The notes under the pieces are model-generated. The model did not search any database and was not told the DNA's origin. It was given only the letters and a program-made list of their open reading frames with translations. A stretch of DNA of 58,601 bases. It comes from Nitrospinaceae bacterium. GTDB lineage: Bacteria > Nitrospinota > Nitrospinia > Nitrospinales > JACRGP01. The stretch lies in contig JAJDBB010000051.1 of NCBI GenBank assembly GCA_029261555.1, positions 1-58,601 of the forward strand, given 5' to 3'. Below are positions 26,177-33,670 of the stretch, piece by piece (position 1 is the first letter of the stretch; the number at the start of each line of letters is the position of its first letter). The translations under genes and the position numbers were made by a program.

Positions 26177-26971
26177 ATGGAATTTTTTTCGCTACTGGCA
26201 GGAACAGTGATTTTGCGGCCCTATGTATTCCTGTTCCTCGCCGCCTACCTGACCATCGCCACCCTGCATTGGGGTTTCAAGCGCACTCTCATTTTTACCG
26301 TCGTCGCATACCTCGTCGCTTTCCTGGCCGAATACTCCTCGACGCGCAACGGCTTCCCCTTTGGGTTCTATTCGTATCTGGACGCCACCCGCGACCGCGA
26401 ATTGTGGATATCCAACGTCCCCTTCATGGACTCCTTATCCTTCACGTTTTTATCTTACGTCAGCTACACCTTTGCCCTATTACTCTGGTCGCGCCTGACC
26501 GGCGAGAGTTGGAAGCGCCGCATTGAGGACTCCGCCGAAATAAAATACTCCTGGCGGGTGATCCTCACCAGCGCCGTTCTGTTCATGTTACTGGACGTTA
26601 TCATCGACCCGGTGGCGTTCCTCGGCGACCGCTGGTTTCTGGGAAAAATCTACACCTACAGGGAGGAGGGGGAATATTTCAACATTCCACTGACTAATTT
26701 TGGCGGCTGGTTCCTGGTGGGCGTCGCGATCCTTTACGCCAACCTGAAAATATTCGCCTGGCTAGATAAAAAAGAAAACTCCCGGGATTGGGGGATGCGG
26801 GACTTTCCGGGCCGGGCGTTGCTGGGACCCAGCGTTTACTTTTCGGTTCTGGCCTTCAACCTCGCCGTAACTTTTTATATCGGAGAGTTCAGGATGGGCT
26901 TTTGCGGAGTGGGGATTTCCTTTTGTATCTTTGCGGCGCTGGTTTACAAACTAAAATATCCACCGGGGTAG
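26177..26971 (+). CDS. CruF-type carotenoid 1',2'-hydratase (DUF422 membrane protein)
   Basis: About 264 residues from ATG 26177. It has seven or so membrane segments and conserved blocks of the carotenoid biosynthesis family: FLAEYSSTRNGFPFGFYSY, DVIIDPVAFLGDRWFLGKIY, and YFNIPLTNFGGW. CruF/bisanhydrobacterioruberin hydratase members add water to the psi end of acyclic carotenoids, often before glycosylation. Its position after hpnA suggests a polyisoprenoid glycoside pathway. The gene symbol is left blank because distinction among DUF422 subtypes needs alignment. Confidence 0.8.
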   Translation: MEFFSLLAGTVILRPYVFLFLAAYLTIATLHWGFKRTLIFTVVAYLVAFLAEYSSTRNGFPFGFYSYLDATRDRELWISNVPFMDSLSFTFLSYVSYTFALLLWSRLTGESWKRRIEDSAEIKYSWRVILTSAVLFMLLDVIIDPVAFLGDRWFLGKIYTYREEGEYFNIPLTNFGGWFLVGVAILYANLKIFAWLDKKENSRDWGMRDFPGRALLGPSVYFSVLAFNLAVTFYIGEFRMGFCGVGISFCIFAALVYKLKYPPG

Positions 26972-26994
26972 CCCCCGGAGGCAATTAGTGCAAC

Positions 26995-27073
26995 TTATTT
27001 GGGTAGAGCTACGAACTGCGGTGAGCTTGCATCTCAAAACATTAGGTCCAGCGGCACGCTGGCCAGGCGCTGG
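26995..27073 (+). repeat. dispersed intergenic repeat, locus 2
   Basis: The gap between the convergent carotenoid and yajQ genes holds TTGGGTA (26999-27005), TGCATCTC (27029-27036) and GGTCCAGCGGCACGC (27045-27059), followed by a GC-rich GGCCAGGCGCTGG. The 15-mer recurs exactly near 53619, and the first two motifs recur, inverted, at 17881-17919. It ends flush against the yajQ stop. Confidence 0.5.
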
Positions 27074-27571
27074 TTAGCGGTAGTTCTCGAAAGTCATGGC
27101 GATGCCAAAATCCTTAGCTTTCAATTCCTGAATAGCCTCTTGTAAATCGTCCCTGTTTTTTCCGGTGACGCGAACCTGGTTGTCCATGATCTGACCCTGG
27201 ATTTTAATTTTGAGTCCCTTGAGGAATTTCACAACTTCTTTGCCCTTGTCAGTGGCAATCCCTTGTTGGAGGCTGATAGTTTGCCGGACAGTATCGCCGG
27301 AAGCCGGCTCCACGACGCCATAGTCCAGCGCCTTCAGGGATATCTTGCGCTTGACCAGCCGTCCTTGAATAATGTCGATCACGGATTTTAGTTTGTGCTC
27401 GTCGTCCGCAATCAGGACGATTTCATTTTTCGCGCCGTCGAGCGTGATCTTGCTTTTACTGTTCTTGAAGTCGAACCGCTGCGCGATCTCCGCCATGGCC
27501 TGATTGACGGCATTTTCGACCTCCATCATGTCGGTTTTTGAAACAATGTCAAAAGAGCAGGATTTTGCCAT
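27074..27571 (-). CDS. yajQ: YajQ-family nucleotide-binding protein (UPF0234)
   Basis: A 165-residue protein, the normal family length, from ATG 27571. It starts [22 protein letters not shown] and contains [11 protein letters not shown], then [12 protein letters not shown] and a C-terminal [19 protein letters not shown], all characteristic of YajQ. Relatives bind cyclic di-GMP or nucleotides and affect virulence, transcription and phage replication in other bacteria. A link to cyclic di-GMP would fit a polysaccharide-rich neighbourhood, but this is inference. The start is 2 bases after the stop of a small membrane-protein gene. Confidence 0.93.
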   Translation of the reverse strand: MAKSCSFDIVSKTDMMEVENAVNQAMAEIAQRFDFKNSKSKITLDGAKNEIVLIADDEHKLKSVIDIIQGRLVKRKISLKALDYGVVEPASGDTVRQTISLQQGIATDKGKEVVKFLKGLKIKIQGQIMDNQVRVTGKNRDDLQEAIQELKAKDFGIAMTFENYR

Positions 27572-27573
27572 GA

Positions 27574-27771
27574 TCAATCCATTTTCATGTTCATATAGAA
27601 ACCGTAAATAAATAAAACTATAGCCAGAATTATGATCCCGTCGTCCAGTAACAAATCCTTCCAACGCGAGAATCCAATATTTGTGGTCCAGGATACCGCC
27701 AAAAATCCCACGGCTCCGAATCCAATTACAAGCAGAGACAAGATGGTAATGATCAGAACTTTATCATTCAT
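27574..27771 (-). CDS. small two-helix membrane protein upstream of yajQ
   Basis: A 65-residue protein with two hydrophobic segments (about residues 4-27, [21 protein letters not shown], and 46-60, [14 protein letters not shown]), ending MNMKMD. It is the first gene of a two-gene operon with yajQ, separated by 2 bases. A good promoter lies upstream at 27814-27842. No family is recognised. Its tight coupling to yajQ is the best clue to its role. Confidence 0.65.
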   Translation of the reverse strand: MNDKVLIITILSLLVIGFGAVGFLAVSWTTNIGFSRWKDLLLDDGIIILAIVLFIYGFYMNMKMD

Positions 27772-27813
27772 CTCTATTTTCCCCGAACCCCGGATAAAAT
27801 TTATTGTGACGTA

Positions 27814-27842
27814 ATTATTCCAGAATACGACCCATTGTGCAA
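27814..27842 (-). promoter_or_regulatory. candidate sigma-70 promoter of the small membrane protein-yajQ operon
   Basis: On the minus strand TTGCAC (27837-27842), a 17-base spacer and AATAAT (27814-27819) are well placed, giving a start near 27807 and a leader of about 36 bases to ATG 27771. Confidence 0.55.
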
Positions 27843-27949
27843 TAATACCTTTTGCCTTTGTTCAAAACCCCCGCCATCGGAAAAAACGTCTTCTGGAAGC
27901 GAGAGGATAATATATTGGGAATCAACTGGTTTTCCCGCTTGCGAGACTA

Positions 27950-27978
27950 TTTACAGAAGACGTCAATTGGGATAAAAT
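27950..27978 (+). promoter_or_regulatory. candidate sigma-70 promoter of the DPM-like GT2-DUF2304-GT4 operon
   Basis: TTTACA (27950-27955), a 17-base spacer and TAAAAT (27973-27978) each match consensus at 5 of 6 positions. The transcript would begin near 27985 with a leader of about 158 bases. Confidence 0.6.
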
Positions 27979-28040
27979 GAAGCCGGTTAAAACTTAAGTT
28001 CCTCGACAAACAAACCGAACTATTTATATAGACCTGACGC

Positions 28041-28079
28041 GGCAAACAAACCCATTTCCTGTTTGCCCAAAACGGGCAA
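28041..28079 (+). promoter_or_regulatory. leader with two mutually exclusive hairpins
   Basis: GGCAAAC (28041-28047) pairs with GTTTGCC (28061-28067, 13-base loop), while TTGCCC (28063-28068) pairs with GGGCAA (28074-28079, 5-base loop). The shared middle arm means only one can form. No T-run follows, so control, if any, would be translational or by RNA stability. Confidence 0.35.
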
Positions 28080-28142
28080 GCGGATCGGACGAGTCGCGTT
28101 CGATACACAGCCCATTGTCTTTCCCGTAAAGGCCGCGCATCC

Positions 28143-28913
28143 ATGAGCCAAACGATTCACGAAGCCCAGGAAATTGCCACGGCCATGGCCGCGTCTTTGC
28201 CCCAATACCCGGACACAATAATCCTCATTCCCGCGTTTAACGAGGAAAACAATATCGGATTCGTGTTGGACGCCATCCATAGAGAAGTCCCCGGAATTCC
28301 CGTGGTTGTGATCGACGACGGATCAGGAGATAAAACCGCCACAACGGCGAAAGCCCACGGCGCCAGCGTAATCACCATGCCCTACAATTCCGGCTACGGG
28401 GTGGCTCTGCAAACCGGCTTTATCTACGCTTTGCAGCACGATTACCGCCTAGTGATTCAAATGGACGGCGACCGTCAACACGATCCTAAATACATCAAAA
28501 CCCTAATCCAGACAATCAGAAAAGAAGAAGCCGACGTGGTCATTGGCTCCCGTTTTCTTGGCGTCGGCAATTACCAGTCCTCCTTCCCGCGAAGATTGGG
28601 AATCAATATTTTTGGTCGGCTGGCTTCATGGATTACCGGACAAAAAGTCAGCGACCCTACTTCGGGTTTTCAGGCTATTAGAGGAAACGCCATCAAGTTC
28701 ATGGCCAGCGACTTCTACCCGCCCGATTATCCGGACGCCGATCTCATCATAATGCTGCACCGGTTTGGATTCAAAATCCGGGAAGTCCCCGTCCTGATGC
28801 ATCCCAACCCGGACAACAAATCCATGCATCGAGGTCATAAAACGATTTACTACGTTTTCAAAATGTTTTTGTCGATTTTTGCCACCATTCTCAGAAAGAA
28901 GCCGGAACTTTAA
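28143..28913 (+). CDS. GT2 polyprenyl-phosphate sugar synthase (DPM1-like)
   Basis: A 256-residue GT2 enzyme of the dolichyl-phosphate mannose synthase type. Motifs are ILIPAFNEENNIGFVLDAI, VVVIDDGSGDKT, QMDGDRQHDPKYI (metal site DGD), VIGSRFLG and DPTSGFQA. It lacks C-terminal membrane helices. It would transfer a sugar from a nucleotide donor to undecaprenyl phosphate, feeding GT-C enzymes such as those at 33671 and 48922. Its stop overlaps the DUF2304 start by one base (TAATG), a typical pair: the small membrane protein may supply the missing anchor. Confidence 0.88.
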   Translation: MSQTIHEAQEIATAMAASLPQYPDTIILIPAFNEENNIGFVLDAIHREVPGIPVVVIDDGSGDKTATTAKAHGASVITMPYNSGYGVALQTGFIYALQHDYRLVIQMDGDRQHDPKYIKTLIQTIRKEEADVVIGSRFLGVGNYQSSFPRRLGINIFGRLASWITGQKVSDPTSGFQAIRGNAIKFMASDFYPPDYPDADLIIMLHRFGFKIREVPVLMHPNPDNKSMHRGHKTIYYVFKMFLSIFATILRKKPEL

Positions 28914-29314
28914 TGATTGCTCCTCCGATTCGATACATTTCCATAATTATTTGTTTCCTGCTGGTGATTTACGTGTTTGAACTGGTCCGCAGGAAGCACC
29001 TCAACGAGGAATATTCCGTCGGCTGGCTGGTGACCGGCTCAATCATGCTGATTTTTTCCATATTCGACGGATTGTTGAAATGGGTGAGCGAACTGGTCGG
29101 GGCGACCTTGTTCACTTCCACGCTGTTCTTTTTCGGATTGATGTTTTTGGTGGTCATTTGCCTGCATTTTTCCATAAGAATCTCCGCTCTGACCAATCAG
29201 GTCCGGCGACTGACCCAACACACCGCGATTTTGTACCACGAGAAATCCGAGTTGGAAGAGAATATCGAAAAACCCGGTTATGAAGTTCCAGACTCCCATT
29301 TGGAAAAACTTTGA
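28913..29314 (+). CDS. DUF2304 family membrane protein
   Basis: A 133-residue protein with three hydrophobic segments (YISIIICFLLVIYVFELV, VGWLVTGSIMLIFSIFDG, TLFFFGLMFLVVICLHF) and a charged, helical C-terminal tail (QVRRLTQHTAILYHEK). The arrangement and RRKHLNEEYSVGWL fit DUF2304, which is repeatedly found next to or fused with DPM1-like GT2 enzymes. It likely anchors or activates the preceding enzyme; that role is inferred. Its stop overlaps the TTG start of the GT4 gene. Confidence 0.8.
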   Translation: MIAPPIRYISIIICFLLVIYVFELVRRKHLNEEYSVGWLVTGSIMLIFSIFDGLLKWVSELVGATLFTSTLFFFGLMFLVVICLHFSIRISALTNQVRRLTQHTAILYHEKSELEENIEKPGYEVPDSHLEKL

Positions 29315-30446
29315 ACGTCTTTAGAAGCATCGAAACCTTCCTGCCTTATATCTGCGGTCCGGCCAACCAGGCGTTTCAAATTTCCAACAGGCTGGAACAA
29401 CTCGGCGTTCATTCCCCCGTACTCACAACCTATTCGGACGTTCCGGAAACCTTGCCTGGCAAGGACCAAATCGACCGTGTAACCGTTTTCCGGTTCCGGA
29501 GCCAACTCAAATTCATGCGCTACCGCGTCGCGTTGGGAATGATCAAGGCGCTCAAGGGTTTTGACATTTTGCACGCCCATAATTACCGGAACTTTCAAAC
29601 CGACTGTGGTTTTTTTTTGCCTCCCTGCGCGGTAAGCCCTTTGTCCTGAACACGCACGGTTCGCTTCTGGGCTATAAAAAATACCTGCAACCCGGCTTTT
29701 CTCATCTGCCCTATAAACTTTATGACGCCCTTTCCCTAAAACGATCGGCCAAACGCGCCGACCGCGTGGTGGTGTCCTCGAAGTTTGAATATGAGGACGC
29801 GATCGAATTCGGGATCGACAAAAAAAAACTCGCCGTCATTCCCGCCGGACTGGATTTCCAATACCCGCCGCGCGAAAAAACTTTGGGCGACGAGGGGCCG
29901 TTAAAAATTCTGTTTGTGGGAAGAATAGCCCGCGTCCGGCGAGTGGAGCTTTTGTTGCAAGCCGTTCAGAAACTAGCTTTTCCCTGGAAAGCGGTGATCG
30001 TTGGCGGGGAGGAGCAAACCTCCAGCGTGCAAGCGGGCGGCTATTTGGCCGAACTTAAAACATTGAGCCGCGAACTGGGTATTGAAAACCGCGTTTCATT
30101 TGAAGGTCCGCAAAAACCCGAATCCCTGGCCGCCTACTACGCCGCCGCGGATATTTTCGTTTACCCTTCTCTCTATGAAAATTTTAGCCAGCCGATGCTC
30201 GAAGCCGCCGCCGCCGGCCTGCCTCTGGTGGCCACTCCCGTGGGCGTCGCGCGGGAACTGGTTCAAAACGGGAGGACGGGTTTTTTAACCGACGGCGATC
30301 CGGAAAGTATTCAACAACGTATTGAACAACTCCAAGACTCCGGACTGCGCCGCGACATGGGGAATAATATTTCAAAACTCGCCGGTGAACGCTACAATTG
30401 GGACGCCATCATCCAACAATATATGGAACTGTATCGTTCCTTATAA
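29311..30446 (+). CDS. GT4 family glycosyltransferase interrupted by a frameshift at a T9 tract
   Basis: The N-terminal part (29311 onward; IETFLPYICGPANQAFQ) and C-terminal part lie in different frames. They join at a run of nine T (29610-29618): the first frame hits a stop at 29647-29649, while the -1 frame continues without stop to 30446 with GKPFVLNTHGSLLGYK, a normal GT4 stretch. Later motifs are ILFVGRIARVRRVELLL, YPSLYENFSQPMLEAAAAGLPLVATPVG. One extra T, or -1 slippage on T TTT TTT, restores a protein of about 378 residues. Start is TTG in TTGA overlap with DUF2304. Could be a sequencing error, phase variation or recoding. Confidence 0.8.
29610..29618 (+). repeat. T9 homopolymer at the GT4 frameshift
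   Basis: Nine T within codons GGT TTT TTT TTG; the T TTT TTT heptamer lies in the zero frame exactly as in -1 slippery sites, and a 10-T version would be in frame throughout. Confidence 0.75.
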
Positions 30447-30453
30447 GGACGCA

Positions 30454-31143
30454 ATGAACGCCGAATTCGACAAATACTCCCAAACCTATCGCTCCGCTTT
30501 AGAGAGCGCCGTGCAGTCCACTGGATTCGACATGGACCATTTCGTCACGGCAAAGCTCGAGAAACTGCGCCGCATAAATCCAGACCTCGCCGGGACGGAT
30601 TTTGATTTTCTGGATTATGGATGCGGACCGGGAAATTTATGCAAGGATTTTAACGACTACTTTCCGCGGGGCCGGTATTGTGGCGTAGACGCTTCGGAGC
30701 AAATGATCCGGCAAGGGCAAAACGTCCATAACGGCAAGGGGGAGTTTTTCGATCTAACGTCGGCGGATTGGAAGCAAAAGAATTTCGACCTCGCGTTCGC
30801 GGCTGGCGTGTTCCACCACATCCTTCCAGCGGAACGCCCACAGGTTGTCGCGGAAATTTTTGCTCGATGCAAACCTTCCGGGAGATTTGTCGTCTGGGAA
30901 CACAATCCCTGGAACCCCTTCACCCAAAAAGTCGTCCGCGATTGCGAATTCGACCAGGACGCCATTCTCCTCTCGTCCATAAATTTGGAACGTCTGCTAA
31001 AAGGCGCGGGCTTTTCGCAGGTCCGCACGGTCTTTGTCACATTCTTCCCCAAAGCCCTTGCCCGCCTGATTCCTCTGGAGTCCTACCTCGAATGGTGCCC
31101 GCTGGGCGGGCAATATGCGACCATCGCGCAAAAACTATCCTAG
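30454..31143 (+). CDS. class I SAM-dependent methyltransferase
   Basis: About 229 residues from ATG 30454, with AAGGA upstream. Motif I is FLDYGCGPGNLCKDF, post-I YCGVDASEQMI, and the motif II/III region is FDLAFAAGVFHHILP and RCKPSGRFVVWEHNPWNPFT. It resembles Methyltransf_11/23 proteins that methylate small molecules or sugars. It follows the GT4 gene by 7 bases and its stop overlaps the convergent SDR gene by 4 bases. Acceptor unknown. Confidence 0.82.
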   Translation: MNAEFDKYSQTYRSALESAVQSTGFDMDHFVTAKLEKLRRINPDLAGTDFDFLDYGCGPGNLCKDFNDYFPRGRYCGVDASEQMIRQGQNVHNGKGEFFDLTSADWKQKNFDLAFAAGVFHHILPAERPQVVAEIFARCKPSGRFVVWEHNPWNPFTQKVVRDCEFDQDAILLSSINLERLLKGAGFSQVRTVFVTFFPKALARLIPLESYLEWCPLGGQYATIAQKLS

Positions 31144-32024
31144 CGGTTTTTCCCGAACATCTGCTCCAATCCTTCCTCAAGCTTTACCGGCTGAAATTTT
31201 AATACGCTTTTCGCGCTCTGAATATCGTACGGCTTGTCGCACAACAGCCGCGACACCTGATCGCGCGCCAAAAAATCCTTTTTGAAAAGAAGGACGCATT
31301 CGATCATTCCCTGGACCAACCAAACGGGAAGAAAAACTTTAAAAACTTTCGTTTCAAAAAAAGAGCTCATACGATCGATCAACTCAGAATAGCTTATGCT
31401 TTCGGGACCGGCGAGGTCGAATATTTGCCCCTCAGCTTCGTGATTGAACAACGCCTCCACCATGGCGGGGAGAACGTCGTCTATCAAGACAGGACTCAGC
31501 CCCTGACTTCCATCTCCTATCACGGGGACGATTTTGTATTGGCGAATCCATCGCGCCAGCTTATTGACCGCGTCTTTCGAATTTGGCCCATACACTTCCG
31601 CGGGCCGTAAAATCACCCAGGGAAGGCCAGAGTTTTTGACCAACTCCTCGGCTTGTAATTTGCCAACGGAATAACTCCCGCCGTCCGATCTTGCCGCCCG
31701 CGAACTGACATAGATAAAACGCTTCACCTCGCAACGGGCGCCGACAGTTAGAAGGTTGCGCGTGCCCTCCACGTTCACCTCCTGGTAGCCCGCCTCCGAA
31801 TTGCTGTGCGTAACGGCGGCCAAGTGGAAAACCGTATCGATACCCTCAAGCGCCGCGTCCAGCGTTTCAGGCCGGGTCACGTCGCCCTGAACAACGCCGA
31901 CTCCCGGCGCCGTTAGCGGATTCTTGTGAACCAGAGCGCGAATTTTTAGATTGGGTATTTGCTTCAACGCTTCCAGCGCCCTGCGTCCTAGTCCGCCAGA
32001 AGCCCCGGTTACAAGCAGGTTCAT
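31140..32024 (-). CDS. NAD(P)-dependent epimerase/dehydratase (extended SDR)
   Basis: A 294-residue SDR: VTGASGGLGRRALEAL (cofactor), GDVTRPETLDAALEG, FHLAAVTHSNSE, YVSSRAARS and an intact YxxxK as YSVGK, then LRPAEVYGP and VLIDDVLPAMVEAL. It is of the UDP-glucose 4-epimerase/NDP-sugar reductase general type. It is last in a minus-strand operon after a methyltransferase and a GT2, 6 bases from the former. Unlike the SDR at 18310 its catalytic Tyr is present. Confidence 0.86.
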   Translation of the reverse strand: MNLLVTGASGGLGRRALEALKQIPNLKIRALVHKNPLTAPGVGVVQGDVTRPETLDAALEGIDTVFHLAAVTHSNSEAGYQEVNVEGTRNLLTVGARCEVKRFIYVSSRAARSDGGSYSVGKLQAEELVKNSGLPWVILRPAEVYGPNSKDAVNKLARWIRQYKIVPVIGDGSQGLSPVLIDDVLPAMVEALFNHEAEGQIFDLAGPESISYSELIDRMSSFFETKVFKVFLPVWLVQGMIECVLLFKKDFLARDQVSRLLCDKPYDIQSAKSVLKFQPVKLEEGLEQMFGKNR

Positions 32025-32030
32025 GACGAT

Positions 32031-32765
32031 CTACGATTCCGGTTTTTCAACGGGAAGTTTTTTTCCGTAGAAATAAAAAATGGCGGCGAGGCGGTAGGCG
32101 GACTTGAGTTTGTTCATGAAAAACAGGTCCAGCAATTTGAACGGCTTTAAAAAGGGCAACAGCGCCAGATAGGTCAACTGGTAAACTCGTTCTGAATTGA
32201 AGGAAAGCAAAACCGCCAACCAAGTATGCAGGGTTTCGATCAAAGCCGCCGTTGGCCCCGCCAGCACGCCGGATTCAATGATCTCAAATCCTTCCAAGTC
32301 CCCAGCCAGACCGTCTTCGGTCCACCGTTTCATATCAATGGGAGTGGCGTGAAAGGGATACATAAAGGGAGCTGTGATATAAATCTCGCCGCCCGGCTTG
32401 ATTATACGACGGAACTCGTCAAATACGTTTTGGGAATCGCGAACATGCTCGATCAATTGCTCGCACATGAGCGCGTCTACCGAGCCGTCGCGGAACGGCA
32501 AATGGTGCGCGTCTGCCCGTACGTGGACTCCAGGGTAACTAACGTAATCAACCTGCGTAAACCCCGCTCCCTCGGAAACGGGACCCGATCCAATGTTCAG
32601 CTTGAATCGCTTGTCGCGATTATTTTCAATACAGAGTTTCTGGGCGGAAAAATCACAGTAAAAATATTCCACGTAAGCGCCTAAAAAATATTTAAGCCGC
32701 GGATATTTTTTCACCATATCCTTGCAGAAAACCAGAACGGCGTCTTGAGAGTGACCGGGAGTCAT
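32031..32765 (-). CDS. class I SAM methyltransferase (type 11)
   Basis: About 244 residues from ATG 32765, chosen because ATGA overlaps the stop of the upstream GT2 gene; longer starts lie inside that gene. Motifs are FKLNIGSGPV, VRADAHHLPFRDGSVDALMCEQLIEHV, and RRIIKPGGEIYITAPF, the standard Methyltransf_11 set. The C-terminal part has a hydrophobic segment (YLALLPFLKPFKLLDLFF) that could associate with membrane. A glycan- or lipid-linked acceptor is likely from context but not shown. Confidence 0.82.
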   Translation of the reverse strand: MTPGHSQDAVLVFCKDMVKKYPRLKYFLGAYVEYFYCDFSAQKLCIENNRDKRFKLNIGSGPVSEGAGFTQVDYVSYPGVHVRADAHHLPFRDGSVDALMCEQLIEHVRDSQNVFDEFRRIIKPGGEIYITAPFMYPFHATPIDMKRWTEDGLAGDLEGFEIIESGVLAGPTAALIETLHTWLAVLLSFNSERVYQLTYLALLPFLKPFKLLDLFFMNKLKSAYRLAAIFYFYGKKLPVEKPES

Positions 32766-33499
32766 TTTGAGGTTTGGAACCAAAACCGGAATTCCTTCAA
32801 CCGGTAACAAAGCAGGTTGACAATAAATTCCCAAATAGCCCTGGGCTTGACGAAGGAGGGCCGGGAGTCGATTTGGTGAAAGACAACGGGGAAATCGCCG
32901 ATTTTACATTTCAAGCGCCGGGCCTGGATCATAATTTCCGCGTCGATGAACCAGTCGCCGGAGCAAAGGTCCATTTTTTCGTAAACTTCCCTGACGATAA
33001 ACTTGGGTTTGGAATTGACGTCCCGGCAGTGGAGTCCCGGAAATAACACGGTAAATAATCCGTTAAAAACATTGGAAATCAGTTTCCGCCAAAGACCGTC
33101 GCCGCGTTCCTCGCGATACGCCTTGACCATATCCCAGTTTCCTTCTTTGAGGATTTTATAACCGCGAACGATATCCTCCAAAGGCATTTGGCCGTCCCCG
33201 TCGATCACGGCCAAAACCTTTCCTCGCGCCGCCTCCAATCCGGACCTCATATCCCACCCCATCATCCCCTCTTTGACTAGCGTCACGGCGCGTATTCTAT
33301 CGTCCCCTTCGGCAATTTCGCGAACGACGGCAGGCGTATTGTCTCCGGAATTTTCAACGTAGTTTCCGACCAGAATGAGTTCCCAATTTTTATCGTACTC
33401 TTCCAGGGACTTCGCCAAGGGTTCGACAAAGGAGGCGATGGTCTCACCGCTTCGGTAACATAATACAACCACGGAAATACTTGGGACGTTGTTTTTCAA
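32762..33499 (-). CDS. GT2 family glycosyltransferase
   Basis: A 245-residue GT2 enzyme. Motifs are ISVVVLCYRSGETIASFVEPL, then ELILVGNYVENSGD and AVIDGDGQMP (metal site DGD), followed by RDVNSKPKFI and DWFIDAEIMIQARR, resembling the DPM1/GtrB-like branch. No C-terminal membrane helices are present. It begins a three-gene operon (GT2, methyltransferase, SDR) with a promoter at 33546-33574. Confidence 0.85.
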   Translation of the reverse strand: MKNNVPSISVVVLCYRSGETIASFVEPLAKSLEEYDKNWELILVGNYVENSGDNTPAVVREIAEGDDRIRAVTLVKEGMMGWDMRSGLEAARGKVLAVIDGDGQMPLEDIVRGYKILKEGNWDMVKAYREERGDGLWRKLISNVFNGLFTVLFPGLHCRDVNSKPKFIVREVYEKMDLCSGDWFIDAEIMIQARRLKCKIGDFPVVFHQIDSRPSFVKPRAIWEFIVNLLCYRLKEFRFWFQTSK

Positions 33500-33545
33500 G
33501 GCAGGAAAACTTAAAAGGAAAGAATAAGCGGAAAACTCGAAAAAT

Positions 33546-33574
33546 TTTATACTATACTAGCACATTGAAAACAA
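33546..33574 (-). promoter_or_regulatory. candidate promoter of the GT2-methyltransferase-SDR operon
   Basis: Minus-strand TTGTTT (33569-33574), 17-base spacer and TATAAA (33546-33551). The start would be near 33539, 40 bases before ATG 33499. Overlapping TATACT boxes on the plus strand may serve the GT39 gene, but no good -35 box pairs with them. Confidence 0.5.
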
Positions 33575-33670
33575 CATCTTGTCCCGGAAGTCCATTAAAT
33601 TCAAGTATCAAAAATATATTTCTGGATCGATTCTCCCTCGCAACAACATCACTCTAAATCTCCTTCCTCT

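Larger units (their letters stand above)
27772..28142. other. divergent promoter region with a long leader
   Basis: About 370 bases without a gene. It contains the minus-strand promoter of the yajQ operon and the plus-strand promoter of the DPM-like operon (both listed separately). An approximately 158-base plus-strand leader carries two mutually exclusive hairpins. Confidence 0.55.

Noticed and set aside
28080-28130. GTTCGATAC, T-loop-like sequence suggesting a tRNA
   Set aside because: No flanking arms pair and no acceptor or anticodon stem can be built.
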